DNA of 64,000 nucleotides from Candidatus Atribacteria bacterium (GTDB lineage Bacteria; Atribacterota; Phoenicimicrobiia; Phoenicimicrobiales; Phoenicimicrobiaceae), in assembly GCA_003513845.1 (NCBI GenBank), contig DOTB01000019.1, positions 106,361-170,360 of the forward strand, in the 5' to 3' direction. Positions 33,707 to 43,645 of the stretch are shown piece after piece. The notes under the pieces are model-generated. The model ran no database searches. It worked only from the letters and a program-made list of their open reading frames with translations, and was not told the origin of the DNA. Each line of letters starts with the position of its first letter. Within the stretch, counting starts at the first letter, position 1. The position numbers and the translations under genes are program-made.

Positions 33707-34747
33707 TCAAACTCCTCTGCTTGTTCTAATTAAAACTCTTTGGTAAAAATTTAAATTCTCTAATGCTTTTCCTATTCCTTTAATTACACAATATTCTGGT
33801 TCTGGAGATATAAAAGTGGCAATACCCATTTCTTCTTGTAAAAGCAGTGATAATCCTGATAACAACGAGCCGCCACCAGTCATAATTATACCCTTATCTA
33901 AAATATCAGCAACTAATTCAGGAGGTGTCTTTTCCAAGGTTAACCGTACTGTATTGGCAATTATTCTTATAGGCTCGGACAAAGCTTCTCTTAATTCATC
34001 TTTTGAGATATTAATTATTTTAGGTAGACCCGTTAATCTGTCTCTTCCGCTAATTTCATAACTTTTATTTTCTTCGTTTTTCTCATTCTCAGATAGATTA
34101 ATTTTAAGGACTTCAGCAGTCAATTCACCAATATATAAGTTATGTACTTGTTTAATATATTTTTCAATTGTAGAATTTATATAATCTCCAGCAACTTTAG
34201 TTAATTCATTTACTACTATTCCTCCCAAAGAAATGACTGCTACCTCAGAAGTTCCCCCTCCTATATCAAGTATCAAATTCCCCATTGGTTCAAAGATAGG
34301 TAGTCCTACTCCAATGGCTGCTGCTATTGGTTCGTCTATTAAAAATGCTTTTCTTGCTCCACATTGATAAGCAACATCTGACACTGCCCTTTTTTCCACT
34401 TCAGTAACTCCCGAAGGGACACAAATAATTATAGTTGGCTTTATAAAACGATTACGAACATGAACTTTTTTGATAAAAAACATTAACATTTCAGCAGTTA
34501 ATTCAAAATCAGCTATTACTCCTTCTTTTAAAGGTCTAACCGTTAATATACCTCGCGGAGTTCGGCCTATCATTTTTTTTGCTTCTTCACCAACTGTTAA
34601 TATCCTATTACTACCTTCTTCAAAAGCAATCACCGAAGGTTCATATAAAACCACTCCTTTACCCTTAACAAATACTAAGGTAGTAGAGGTGCCCAGATCA
34701 ATTCCAATATTCTTGGAAAATGACCCAAATATAAAATCTCCCACCAT
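33707..34747 (-). CDS. mreB: Rod-shape actin homologue MreB
   Basis: A 346-residue actin-fold ATPase that forms membrane filaments and guides lateral wall growth. Motifs: phosphate 1 IGIDLGTSTTLVF near the start, phosphate 2 LILDIGGGTSEVAVISLGG, and adenosine ITGGG-type IIMTGGGSLLSGL. The segment PSGVTEVEKRAVSD is diagnostic of MreB. AAGGAG lies 9 nt before the ATG. A promoter is proposed at 34837-34865. mreC follows after a repeat-filled spacer. Confidence 0.95.
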   Translation of the reverse strand: MVGDFIFGSFSKNIGIDLGTSTTLVFVKGKGVVLYEPSVIAFEEGSNRILTVGEEAKKMIGRTPRGILTVRPLKEGVIADFELTAEMLMFFIKKVHVRNRFIKPTIIICVPSGVTEVEKRAVSDVAYQCGARKAFLIDEPIAAAIGVGLPIFEPMGNLILDIGGGTSEVAVISLGGIVVNELTKVAGDYINSTIEKYIKQVHNLYIGELTAEVLKINLSENEKNEENKSYEISGRDRLTGLPKIINISKDELREALSEPIRIIANTVRLTLEKTPPELVADILDKGIIMTGGGSLLSGLSLLLQEEMGIATFISPEPEYCVIKGIGKALENLNFYQRVLIRTSRGV

Positions 34748-34792
34748 CTTCCATTTCTCCTTTTTAACCTATATTTAAAAACAAATTACTAG

Positions 34793-34820
34793 TTCACAAT
34801 TTAAATATTTATGCTATAAT
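34793..34820 (+). promoter_or_regulatory. Promoter of the ArsB/NhaD-type permease gene
   Basis: TTCACA (34793-34798), a 16-bp spacer and TATAAT (34815-34820) with TG before the -10 (TGCTATAAT). It points right, to the ATG at 34989, and would give a leader of about 160 nt. Confidence 0.75.
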
Positions 34821-34836
34821 TTTTGCATAGTATCTT

Positions 34837-34865
34837 TTAATATCGCAATTTAAAAGAAATTTCAA
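34837..34865 (-). promoter_or_regulatory. Possible mreB promoter
   Basis: TTGAAA (34865-34860), a 17-bp spacer and TATTAA (34842-34837) on the minus strand, about 90 bp before the mreB ATG. The match is moderate. It diverges from the permease promoter at 34793-34820. Confidence 0.5.
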
Positions 34866-34988
34866 TAATATAAAAGAAAATTCTTTTTAAAAAAGAAATG
34901 TATTTTGAAAATCTTGTTATTCTTATATTATTATTTGTATTAGTACTTTAAATTATAGTATTAATAAAAAGGATTTTAGGAGACAAAA

Positions 34989-36269
34989 ATGAATAAATTA
35001 ATCCTAAGTTTAATCATACTAATTATAACTTACTTTTTAATATTTACCAATCGTAGAATTCGGACAACCGCTGCCTTCTTCGGAGCAATTCTGACTATTG
35101 CCTTAGGGTTAATACAATTTGAACAGGCTATCACTTATATAGATTTTAATAAATTAACTATTATTATAGGAATGATGATTTTTACTATAATAACAAAAGA
35201 GAGCGGGATATTTCAATATTTAGCAATAAAAGCCACCAAATACAGTAAAGGAAACCCCTTAGTTCTCTTAATCTCCCTCTCTTTATTAGCGGGTTTTCTT
35301 TCCTCAATATTAGATGAAATTATTTTACTGCTCTTTTTAGCTAATATTACTCTGGCTATTACTAATATATTAGAAATATCTTCCGTACCTTTTTTAATTT
35401 CTGAAATTATCTTTGCCAACATTGGTGGTATGGCTACTTATATCGGGACTCCAGCTAATATAATGATAGGCTCTTCAGCAAAACTTAATTTCTATGATTT
35501 TATTTATCACATGGCTCCTATTTCCCTAATACTCATAATAATAAGTGCATTTTACCTTAAAAATTATTTTAAAGAAATTTTTAAAAAAAATAATATACCC
35601 AAAGAAATTATTTCCCATTTTGACAAAATTGATGAAAAAAAAGCTATTACCAACCTTCCTTTATTTAAAAATTCTTTATTGATATTGACTATTACTATTA
35701 TAGTCTCATTTTTTTCTCATTTAATCAATTTAAACCTGGGAATAATCTATTTATTGGGAGCAATAATTTTATTATTTGTCAGCCACGATAATCCCGATAA
35801 AATTTATACGCAAGTTGATTGGAAGATAATTTTCTTTTTGATTGGTTTAAATATCCTGGCCGGAACACTGGAAGAAAATGGTTTAATTAAAATTGTGTCT
35901 TCCAAACTCCTATCTTTTTCGGGAGGAAATCTAAATTTTTTGGGTTTCTCTATCCTGGGATTATCTACCTTTATGTCATCCTTCTTTGATAACATTCCTA
36001 TAATAGCCTTAGCCATTCCTATATTAAAAAATATATCCTACCATCTTGGACCCAACCTTAATATGCTATGGTGGGCACTTGTTTTAGGAGCAAATATTGG
36101 GGCTAATGGTACTTTAATAGGTACAGCTTCTAACTTAATAGTCGCCGACATTGCTGATAAAAACAAGCAGCCTATACCTTTTTGGTATTTTGTTAAAGTG
36201 GCTTTCCCCCTGGTTATTCTTAATCTTATCGTCGCATCGATATATATCTATTGGAGATACCTGGTTTAA
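34989..36269 (+). CDS. ArsB/NhaD (SLC13-like) family ion transporter
   Basis: A 426-residue membrane protein with about eleven helices and the two-half build of the ArsB/NhaD/citrate transporter superfamily. Each half carries the helix-breaking loop: GGMATYIGTPANIMIGSSA near residue 150 and GANIGANGTLIGTASNLIVA near 380; FLSSILDEIILLL and SSFFDNIPIIALA supply the charged Asp in each half. Related proteins export arsenite, exchange Na+/H+ or take up dicarboxylates, and the sequence does not tell which. AGGAGA lies 5 nt before the ATG. It is the first large plus-strand gene and has its own promoter. Confidence 0.85.
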   Translation: MNKLILSLIILIITYFLIFTNRRIRTTAAFFGAILTIALGLIQFEQAITYIDFNKLTIIIGMMIFTIITKESGIFQYLAIKATKYSKGNPLVLLISLSLLAGFLSSILDEIILLLFLANITLAITNILEISSVPFLISEIIFANIGGMATYIGTPANIMIGSSAKLNFYDFIYHMAPISLILIIISAFYLKNYFKEIFKKNNIPKEIISHFDKIDEKKAITNLPLFKNSLLILTITIIVSFFSHLINLNLGIIYLLGAIILLFVSHDNPDKIYTQVDWKIIFFLIGLNILAGTLEENGLIKIVSSKLLSFSGGNLNFLGFSILGLSTFMSSFFDNIPIIALAIPILKNISYHLGPNLNMLWWALVLGANIGANGTLIGTASNLIVADIADKNKQPIPFWYFVKVAFPLVILNLIVASIYIYWRYLV

Positions 36270-36412
36270 TTCAATGTTTGACCAATTCACCAATTTGCCG
36301 ATCTACCAATTGACCAATTACATTAGTTATCCATTTGCCCAGTTAGCCAGTTAGAATAGTCGTTAGTGAATAGTCGTTAGTTGTTAGTAAGACAGGCATC
36401 TCACCTGTTAAA

Positions 36413-36480
36413 GTAGGGGCTTGATTTATCAAGCCCGCAAAAATTGTTGGTTTGGGTCGGATAAATCCGACCCCTACACC
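36413..36480. repeat. Double-palindrome repeat, copy 2
   Basis: Starts GTAGGGGCTTGATTTATCAA, ends GGGTCGGATAAATCCGACCC plus CTACACC. The two palindromes are CTTGATTTATCAAG and GTCGGATAAATCCGAC. Copy 1 lies at 2371-2430 in the same orientation. A half copy (ACTTGATAAATCAAGCCC) occurs at 1123-1141 and another half at about 37670-37690. Confidence 0.8.
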
Positions 36481-36567
36481 ATATTCGTGAAGCAATATAA
36501 AACATAATAAACTGTAAACTGATAACTGAAAACCGACAACTGTAAACTGAAAACCAATTCCTAACAT

Positions 36568-37566
36568 CTAAATACGGGCTACTTGTTCGCCACAATATTT
36601 ACATTTACCGGTTTTGTCTAAACCTAAATTAATAATATTATATCCTGTACGCTTGATTAGAATTTTCTTACAATTACCACAATAAGTGGTGTTAGCTTCC
36701 TCATCCCAGATATTACCTATATAAACATATTTTAATTTTTTTTGGGCAATATCTCGAGCCTTATATAGAGTTGAAATTGGTGTTGCTTCGATGTTCATCT
36801 TGTAACAAGGAAAGTATCGGGAAAAGTGCAAAGGTATATTCTCCCCTTGGGATGCAAGCCAATTTACTAATTCTTTAATCTCCTCCTCTCGATCATTTAA
36901 TTCAGGAATAAGTAAATTAGTAATCTCTATATGGGAATAAGATTTTGCAATCTCGATAGTTTGCAATACTGGAGAAAGGCTTCCTTTACAATACTTTTGA
37001 TAAAAAGAATTTCGAAAAGATTTAAGGTCAATATTCATAGCATCAATAAAAGGCAAAAGTTTAAGAAGAGGTTCTCGATTAATAAATCCATTGGTAACTA
37101 ATATATTTTTTAAATTATTTTTTTTTGCTATTATTGCAGTATCAAGAACATATTCGTACCAGATTAGAGGTTCAGAATAGGTATAAGCAATTCCTGGAGA
37201 ATTATTATCAAGAGCTAATTGTACTGCTCTTTCAGGAGATAGTTCTTCTACCGAAACATTTTCTATACTTCCCTGGGAAATGGTCCAATTCTGACAGAAG
37301 GAACAGGAAAAACTACACCCTACTGTTCCTAAAGAAAGAACTGGAGTTCCAGGGTAAAAGTGATACAAAGGTTTCTTTTCAATAGGATCAAATCCACACG
37401 AAGAAACTTTACTATAAATTAAAGAGTATAATTTATTATTTATATTTTTCCGAGACCGACAAAAACCAACCTGACCTTCTTTTATTAAGCAACCTTTGGG
37501 ACAAAGCAAGCATTTTATAATACCTTTATCTTTATCAACTAATTTATAGAATAGAGCTTCTTTCAT
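36568..37566 (-). CDS. AmmeMemoRadiSam-type radical SAM enzyme
   Basis: A 332-residue radical SAM protein related to pyruvate-formate-lyase activating enzymes. The N-terminal KCLLCPKGCLIKEGQVGFCRSR is a Cys cluster typical of this group, then GTVGCSFSCSFCQNW carries the CxxxCxxC for the SAM 4Fe-4S cluster, and the C-terminus has a zinc-ribbon-like pair (CGNCKK and CKYCGEQ). Members always occur with AMMECR1 and MEMO proteins; AMMECR1 is the next gene upstream. The substrate of the system is not known. The gene has no obvious link to formate enzymes here, though a glycyl-radical activase is the closest known activity. Confidence 0.87.
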   Translation of the reverse strand: MKEALFYKLVDKDKGIIKCLLCPKGCLIKEGQVGFCRSRKNINNKLYSLIYSKVSSCGFDPIEKKPLYHFYPGTPVLSLGTVGCSFSCSFCQNWTISQGSIENVSVEELSPERAVQLALDNNSPGIAYTYSEPLIWYEYVLDTAIIAKKNNLKNILVTNGFINREPLLKLLPFIDAMNIDLKSFRNSFYQKYCKGSLSPVLQTIEIAKSYSHIEITNLLIPELNDREEEIKELVNWLASQGENIPLHFSRYFPCYKMNIEATPISTLYKARDIAQKKLKYVYIGNIWDEEANTTYCGNCKKILIKRTGYNIINLGLDKTGKCKYCGEQVARI

Positions 37567-37780
37567 TTAATCAATCACCTCTTTTCAATTTGCCAATTCA
37601 CCAATTCCCCAATCACCAATTAAATTAGTTAGCCAGTTTACCGGTTAAAATACAGTGATAAGTAAAGCCGAGTCGGATAAATCCAACCCGCTATAGAATA
37701 TATGGTAATAATATTTTGGCTTCTGATTCCTAATTTGTTCTCTCTTCACGCGATACTCGATACGCGATACTCGATACTAA

Positions 37781-38305
37781 TCAAAAAAATCTTTTCACTT
37801 CAAATCGATATAATTTTACTTTTTCATCAGGATAAATTCCTGCTTTACGTTTAGCAATATCAATCTGTTCTTCTACCGTATCCACTCCCTCTAAATCTGG
37901 CAACAACAAACCTTTTTTATAACCACTGCTGACTATTACCCCATATTTTTTGGGATCAAGCTTTGAGATATCGGAAACTTCCTCGGGTGATGATAGGACA
38001 TCAACAGAAATAGTTAAATCATTTAATTCAGAAACTGTGACAGGAGGAAAACGAGGGTCATCAACAGCAGCACTAATGGCATTTCTTATAATTTCATAAG
38101 CTATATTTTTCTGAGTAGGCATAAAAGTTCCGATACAACCTCTTAAATTGCCCTTTTTTTTAAGAGAAACAAATACCCCTGCTTTTTTATTAATCATCTC
38201 ATCGGGTAAATCTTGGGGAGGAGAAATAATCTTCCCAAATCTAACATAATTTTCAATTGTTTCTCGAGCTAGTTTCACATAAGCACTTTCCTTTTTCGTT
38301 TTCAT
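37781..38305 (-). CDS. AMMECR1 domain protein (AmmeMemoRadiSam system protein A)
   Basis: A 174-residue AMMECR1 protein. Visible family signatures: [19 protein letters not shown] (residues about 43-61), the hallmark [31 protein letters not shown], and [23 protein letters not shown] near the end. The conserved Cys of RGCIG is present. Function unknown in bacteria. It would act with the radical SAM protein; the third partner, a MEMO domain protein, is not encoded next to it or fused to it. The start is ATG at 38305. Confidence 0.9.
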   Translation of the reverse strand: MKTKKESAYVKLARETIENYVRFGKIISPPQDLPDEMINKKAGVFVSLKKKGNLRGCIGTFMPTQKNIAYEIIRNAISAAVDDPRFPPVTVSELNDLTISVDVLSSPEEVSDISKLDPKKYGVIVSSGYKKGLLLPDLEGVDTVEEQIDIAKRKAGIYPDEKVKLYRFEVKRFF

Positions 38306-38654
38306 ATTTATAACCCCTTTTAATTAAATTTACAAATAAATTAATTTACCAATCCACCAATTTACCAATTCTCCAATTAAATTAGTTTGCCAGTCTTTTG
38401 GTAAGTTACGTGCTACGTAGGGAGTAATAGGTGAAAAGTGACCTGTTTTTCAGATTTAAAAACATAAACTAATTACAAATTACTGTATTTCTATATATTA
38501 TTCGACGAATTTTAAAAATCTCTATTCTTAAATTATCATTTTTTAACGCATTAATCAATTTATTAATTTATCTGATTAAAAATACTTATCTTTTGCTCTT
38601 GTATTTTTAGAGTTTTAATTGGTAAATTGGGTAACTGGTGAATCGGCAAATTGA
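38306..38654. repeat. Gene-free spacer upstream of AMMECR1
   Basis: The 349 bp contain CAATCCACCAATTTACCAAT words at 38347-38380, a stretch with TACGTGCTACGTAGG near 38407, AT-rich sequence, and inverted words TTGGTAAATTGGGTAACTGG at 38620-38640. The two outer blocks are complementary in type. I see no gene or terminator for hypE. Confidence 0.6.
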
Positions 38655-39665
38655 TTAACATATCCGAGGCAATTGTTCTCCAGTTAACATATCGACTATT
38701 CTTTCCCCTCCAATAGTGGTGTTTAGATAAACTTTTCCCTCCGATTTTTTTACCACTCTGCCGATAATTTTTGATTCTTTTCCGTATTTGTTTTCTTTCA
38801 TCTTTTTTAGCACATTGGGGGCAATTTTTGAAGGAATAAAAGCCACCAATTTACCTTCATTAGCAAGGCACAAGGGGTCATAACCCAATATTTCGCAAGC
38901 AGCCCTTACCTCTTCCTGAATAGGGATATCACCTTCGTTTATCTCTATATCTACCTTTGAAGATAGGGCTATTTCATTTAAGGTGGTAGATAAGCCTCCT
39001 CGCGTTGGATCTCTTAAGACATGGATATCTTTACTAACTTCTAACATTTCTGCTACTAAAGAAGAAAGAGGTGCGGTATCACTTTTTATCTCTGTTTCAA
39101 ACTTTAAACCTTCTCTTTCTGATAAAACTGCAATCCCGTGATTACCTATAGGTCCATTTATTACAATTAAATCTCCTACCTGGGCATTATTCCCAGAGAT
39201 ATTTATTCCTTCTTTTACTACCCCAATTCCGGTAGTATTAATAAATATTTTATCCGCTGCTCCTTTATTCACTACTTTAGTATCTCCCGTCACTATATCA
39301 ACATGCGCAACTAATGACGCTTTCTTTATGCTTGAAATAATCTTTTCTAATAAACTCAAAGGAAATCCCTCTTCAATAATAAAAGAACAACTTAAGTATG
39401 AAGGTTCTGCCCCACACATCGCTAAATCATTAACAGTACCGTAAACTGCGAGCTCTCCGATATTTCCTCCATTAAAAAACAAAGGGTCTACTGTATAAGA
39501 ATCAGTAGTATAAGCCAGCCTTAACCCATCAATATTTAATACTGCTCCGTCATCAAGTCTTTCTAAATAAGAATTATTAAAATTTGCTAAAAATAGTTCC
39601 TTTATTAAATTATAAGATAATTTTCCTCCACTTCCATGACTCAATAATATTTTTTCTTCCTTCAT
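38655..39665 (-). CDS. hypE: Hydrogenase maturation protein HypE
   Basis: A 336-residue AIR-synthase-like enzyme that dehydrates the thiocarboxamide on its own C-terminal Cys to the nitrile used for the CN ligands of [NiFe] hydrogenases. The N-terminus has LSHGSGGKLSYNLI (ATP site), then DDGAVL, GTVNDLAMCGAEP, and the C-terminus ends in PRIC with the reactive Cys336. AGGGA lies 7 nt before the ATG. It is transcribed after hypD, with a 213-bp spacer of repeats between them. Confidence 0.95.
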   Translation of the reverse strand: MKEEKILLSHGSGGKLSYNLIKELFLANFNNSYLERLDDGAVLNIDGLRLAYTTDSYTVDPLFFNGGNIGELAVYGTVNDLAMCGAEPSYLSCSFIIEEGFPLSLLEKIISSIKKASLVAHVDIVTGDTKVVNKGAADKIFINTTGIGVVKEGINISGNNAQVGDLIVINGPIGNHGIAVLSEREGLKFETEIKSDTAPLSSLVAEMLEVSKDIHVLRDPTRGGLSTTLNEIALSSKVDIEINEGDIPIQEEVRAACEILGYDPLCLANEGKLVAFIPSKIAPNVLKKMKENKYGKESKIIGRVVKKSEGKVYLNTTIGGERIVDMLTGEQLPRIC

Positions 39666-39878
39666 TATCTTTTCCCTTTCTTATTTAGTCGTTGATGTTT
39701 GGTTAGCCAGTTACCCAATTTACCGGTGTCCGGTTGAAGAATTAAAATCAGGTTGGTTAACTGTATCAACCAACTCTCATCTTATAACTAAGAACCCGTA
39801 TTTGAAATTAACGAATAATTTAACTGGCAAACTGGTTAACCGGGTAATTGGATAACTAAATATCCTATTCACTAACGA

Positions 39879-40955
39879 CTAGTTATACTTATAATAGGCG
39901 GCACAGGTGCCTTCGGTGGAAACCATACACGCTCCTTTGGGATCTTCAGGAGTACAAATATTTTTGAAAAGAGGGCATTCAGGTGGGGTTATAACTCCCC
40001 TCAGTACTTCTCCACAAAGACAACCTTTTGGTTCTTTAGTTTCCTCTTTTTTTATCGCAAATTTTCTGGCATTGAATTTCCCATATTTATCTTTTATCTC
40101 CAAACCGCTAAGAGGGATGTTACCTATTCCTCTCCAATCGGAATCGACTACCTTAAATACCTCATTAATTTTATCCATAGCAATTTTATTCCCTTCAGGT
40201 TTAACTACTCGCTCATATTGTATTTCTACCTCCGCCCTACCATTTTCAATCTGTCTAATCAGCAAATAGATACTCTGCAAAATATCCAGAGGCTCAAATC
40301 CGCTAATAACACAGGGGACACCATACTGGAAGGCGATTAAACTATAAGGCTTGCTTCCAATAATAGCACTTACATGTCCCGGACAAATAAATCCATCAAT
40401 ATTTACTTCTCCGCTTTCTAATAAGAATCTCATTGCGGGAGGTATAATCTTAGCTACACTTAAAACAGAAAAATTCTTAATTTTTTCCTCTTCTGCTTTT
40501 AAAATAGCCCGAGCTATGGTGGGGGAAGTAGTTTCAAATCCTATTCCCATAAAGACAATATTTTTAGCAGGATTATCATAGGCAATTTTCAAGGCGTCTA
40601 AAGTTGAATATACAATTCTTACATCAGAACCATTGGCCTTTTCTTTCTCTAAAGTAGAAGTTGAACCTGGTACTCTAATCATATCTCCAAAAGTGGTTAT
40701 AATGAAGTTATCCTTTCGAGAAAAAGCAATAATTTCATCGATATATTGAATAGGAGTTACACAAACTGGGCAACCTGGTCCTGAGATAAGATTAATATTT
40801 TGGGGTAACATTTTTCTTATTCCATTTCTAAATATAGCTACAGTGTGGGTTCCACAAACTTCCATCAGATTAATCTTTTTTTTAGAAATCCTTCTAATTT
40901 GCCAAAGGATATTTTGGGCTATCTCTTTATTTTTATATTCATCAATGTATTTCAA
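39879..40955 (-). CDS. hypD: Hydrogenase maturation protein HypD
   Basis: A 358-residue iron-sulfur scaffold on which Fe(CN)2CO is assembled with HypC. Signatures: EVCGTHTVAIFRNGIR with the reactive Cys, SGPGCPVCVTP, GFETTSP, CPGHVSAIIG, and Cys ligands for the 4Fe-4S cluster near the end (KGCLCGEVLRGVITPPECPLFKNIC). Its start overlaps the hypC stop by 4 bp (40952-40955), so the pair should be made together. Downstream is hypE. Confidence 0.95.
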   Translation of the reverse strand: MKYIDEYKNKEIAQNILWQIRRISKKKINLMEVCGTHTVAIFRNGIRKMLPQNINLISGPGCPVCVTPIQYIDEIIAFSRKDNFIITTFGDMIRVPGSTSTLEKEKANGSDVRIVYSTLDALKIAYDNPAKNIVFMGIGFETTSPTIARAILKAEEEKIKNFSVLSVAKIIPPAMRFLLESGEVNIDGFICPGHVSAIIGSKPYSLIAFQYGVPCVISGFEPLDILQSIYLLIRQIENGRAEVEIQYERVVKPEGNKIAMDKINEVFKVVDSDWRGIGNIPLSGLEIKDKYGKFNARKFAIKKEETKEPKGCLCGEVLRGVITPPECPLFKNICTPEDPKGACMVSTEGTCAAYYKYN

Positions 40956-41167
40956 TCTATATTCCCCTCCCAGGCCTTAGATATCTCTAAAGCTTTTTCT
41001 TGGTCAATAACTTCAATAGCAAAACCAGCATGCAAAAGCACATAATCACCAACTACAACTTGAGGAATTAAATCTAAACTCGCCCTTTTAACAATACCCC
41101 CAATTTCTATTTCTGCTGTATTATCATTAAATATTTTTTTCACCTTTCCCGGTATAGCTAAACACAT
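40952..41167 (-). CDS. hypC: Hydrogenase maturation chaperone HypC
   Basis: A 71-residue HypC/HupF protein. The essential Met-Cys start (MCLAIPGKV) is present, with the iron transfer Cys2, and VGDYVLLHAGFAIEVID is the family middle. It carries the Fe(CN)2CO group from HypD to the hydrogenase large subunit, here probably MbhL. AGGAG lies 8 nt before the ATG. It overlaps hypD by 4 bp. Confidence 0.95.
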   Translation of the reverse strand: MCLAIPGKVKKIFNDNTAEIEIGGIVKRASLDLIPQVVVGDYVLLHAGFAIEVIDQEKALEISKAWEGNID

Positions 41168-41368
41168 TTTTTTTCTCCTATAAATGTAATCTATAAATTA
41201 ATTAACCAATTTGCCAATTAGCCAATTACATTAGTTACCCAGTTAGCCTGTTTGCCGGTTAACGGTAACCGGTAAACAGGTTAACTAAATAATCTCGTAA
41301 CCCATAATTAATTACTCATTACAGATCACTTATTATTGTATTTTACGCGATACAGGGTACTCGATACG

Positions 41369-43645
41369 TTATTTGCTTCCCGCAACTACTGCCTGTCCCA
41401 GAGATATCCCTCCATCGTTAGGGGGTACTTTTCGCTGGATATATGTTTGAAAACCCTCTTTCTCCAAAAGAAAAATAATTCTTTCGGTTAAATAACGATT
41501 TTGAAATACTCCTCCACTTAAGGCAACTTTGTTAAGATTGGTTATCTCTCTTATTTTAACACATAAATCCACAGTAAAATCAGCTACGGTATTATGAAAT
41601 TTGGTAGCAATTACCCCTTTACCTACTCCATTTTTAAGGTCACTAATAATTTCTTTAAAGATATTTTCAGGATTGACAATAAATTCTTTATTTTCTTTGT
41701 AAATATCAAATCCATAACCCTCTTCGATTCCAGAAATACAAATTGCCTCCATCTCCATCGCTGCCTGCCCTTCGTAACTTACCTCATCTCTTATGCCAAT
41801 CAAGGCAGACACAGCATCAAATAAACGTCCACAACTTGAAGTAAGGGGGGAATTTATTTTCTGTTCAATCATTTTTTCCATAATTGATAATTTATTATGA
41901 TTTTGCCTTTGAATAAAACCTATTTTAAGTTCTTTTACCTTTTTACCATAAATAGAATATAAGTAACTATAGGTAACTCTCCAGGGTTCTGCAATAGCTT
42001 TATCTCCTCCAGGCAAAGGAGCATATCTTAAATGACCTATTCGAAAATATTTTTTTAAATCACACAACAAAAATTCTCCTCCCCAAATCTTACCATCATC
42101 TCCATAACCGGTACCATCATATGCTACTCCAATCACTCTTTCTCTAACATTATTTTCGGCCATACAACTTACTATATGGGCATAATGATGCTGGATTTTG
42201 ACTACTTCTATTCCCCTCTTTACTCCCATTTCTTCTGCATATTTTGTAGAAAGATAGTCAGGGTGTAAATCACAGGCGATAATTTGGGGATTAATCCTAA
42301 AAATCTTTTCAAATTTCTCTATTGTTTCCTCAAAAAAGTTTAAAGCTCCACAACTTTTTAAATCTCCCAGATATTGACTTGGAAAAATATACTTTCCTTT
42401 AGAGAAACAAATAGTATTTTTTAATTCCCCTCCCACAGCTAAGACTTCTTTTAACCTAAAATCAAGGGCTATAGGATCGGGAACATATCCTCGAGCTCTT
42501 CGAAAAAAAACACTATTATGGTTTGTAATCTTTATTATTGAATCATCACAACGGTTAAATATTTCTCTATTATATAACAAAAAAAAATCAACTACCTTAT
42601 CTAATCTTTCTAAAGCCTCTTGATTGTCACCAATTATGGGTTCCTCACTAAAATTCCCACTGGTCATAACTAAGGCTAAAAAATTATCCTTTAATAAAAG
42701 ATAATGTAGGGGAGTATAAGGCAACATTACCCCTAAACAATTATTGTTGGGAGCTACAAATGAGGAGATTAAACTGTCTTTTTTCTTCCTTAGTAAAACT
42801 ATTGGTCGTGCTCTGTCTTGTAATAATTCTTTTTCCTCTTTTTCCATATCACAATATTGCTCAATTTTTTCTAAACTAAAAGACATTAAGGCAAAAGGTT
42901 TAGCTTCTCTTTTTTTTAAATTTCGTAATCTTAAGACCGCCTGGTCATTAGTAGCATCACAAGCTAGATGAAAACCACCTAGCCCTTTAATCGCACCAAT
43001 TTTCCCTTCTTGCAAGAATTTGACAGCTTGTTCTATGGGATTAACATTTTTTATTTTTTTTCTATCTTTATTATAGATAAATACCTGTGGACCACAGTGA
43101 GCACAAGCGTTAGGTTGAGCATGGTATCTTCTATTTTCCAGATTATCATACTCACTCTGACATTGGGGGCACATCTTAAATACACTCATTGTAGTCTTTT
43201 CTCTATCATACGGAATGTCTTTGATAATGGTAAAACGAGGACCACAATTAGTGCAATTTATAAAAGGATACTGGAAACGTCTATTTTGAGGGTCAAATAA
43301 TTCTTGCAAACAATCTTCGCATATGCTTATATCAGGCGATATTAATACAAGACTGTTTTCTTCTCTTGCTTTGCTCTTTTTAATAAAAAATCCTTTATAA
43401 CCTATTAAAGGAAGCCTAAATACTTCTATCTCCTCAATTCTCGCCAATGGAGGAAGTTTCTCGGTAATATCGTCAATAAAACTATTTAACTCTTCTTCTT
43501 CCCCTTCAACTTCTATCTCCACTCCCTGATTTGAATTGAGAACCCAACCAGATAAATTATAGTTTTTTATTAATTTATGAATAAAAGGTCGAAATCCAAC
43601 TCCCTGGACAATGCCTTTAATAATTATATTTTCTCTAATTTTCAT
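41369..43645 (-). CDS. hypF: Carbamoyltransferase HypF
   Basis: A 758-residue enzyme that turns carbamoyl phosphate and ATP into the carbamoyl group given to HypE. Order of domains: acylphosphatase (GIVQGVGFRPFIHKLI, 1-90), two zinc fingers of CxxC type (CEDCLQELF, CTNCGP, CPQCQSEY, CAHCGP, about 105-185), a YrdC-like domain (200-385), and the Kae1-like carbamoyltransferase (HPDYLSTKYAEE, VQHHYAHI-type QHHYAHIVSCMAEN, VALSGGVFQNRYL). Length and motifs are normal. The ribosome site is weak. It lies upstream of hypC in the same direction. Confidence 0.95.
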   Translation of the reverse strand: MKIRENIIIKGIVQGVGFRPFIHKLIKNYNLSGWVLNSNQGVEIEVEGEEEELNSFIDDITEKLPPLARIEEIEVFRLPLIGYKGFFIKKSKAREENSLVLISPDISICEDCLQELFDPQNRRFQYPFINCTNCGPRFTIIKDIPYDREKTTMSVFKMCPQCQSEYDNLENRRYHAQPNACAHCGPQVFIYNKDRKKIKNVNPIEQAVKFLQEGKIGAIKGLGGFHLACDATNDQAVLRLRNLKKREAKPFALMSFSLEKIEQYCDMEKEEKELLQDRARPIVLLRKKKDSLISSFVAPNNNCLGVMLPYTPLHYLLLKDNFLALVMTSGNFSEEPIIGDNQEALERLDKVVDFFLLYNREIFNRCDDSIIKITNHNSVFFRRARGYVPDPIALDFRLKEVLAVGGELKNTICFSKGKYIFPSQYLGDLKSCGALNFFEETIEKFEKIFRINPQIIACDLHPDYLSTKYAEEMGVKRGIEVVKIQHHYAHIVSCMAENNVRERVIGVAYDGTGYGDDGKIWGGEFLLCDLKKYFRIGHLRYAPLPGGDKAIAEPWRVTYSYLYSIYGKKVKELKIGFIQRQNHNKLSIMEKMIEQKINSPLTSSCGRLFDAVSALIGIRDEVSYEGQAAMEMEAICISGIEEGYGFDIYKENKEFIVNPENIFKEIISDLKNGVGKGVIATKFHNTVADFTVDLCVKIREITNLNKVALSGGVFQNRYLTERIIFLLEKEGFQTYIQRKVPPNDGGISLGQAVVAGSK

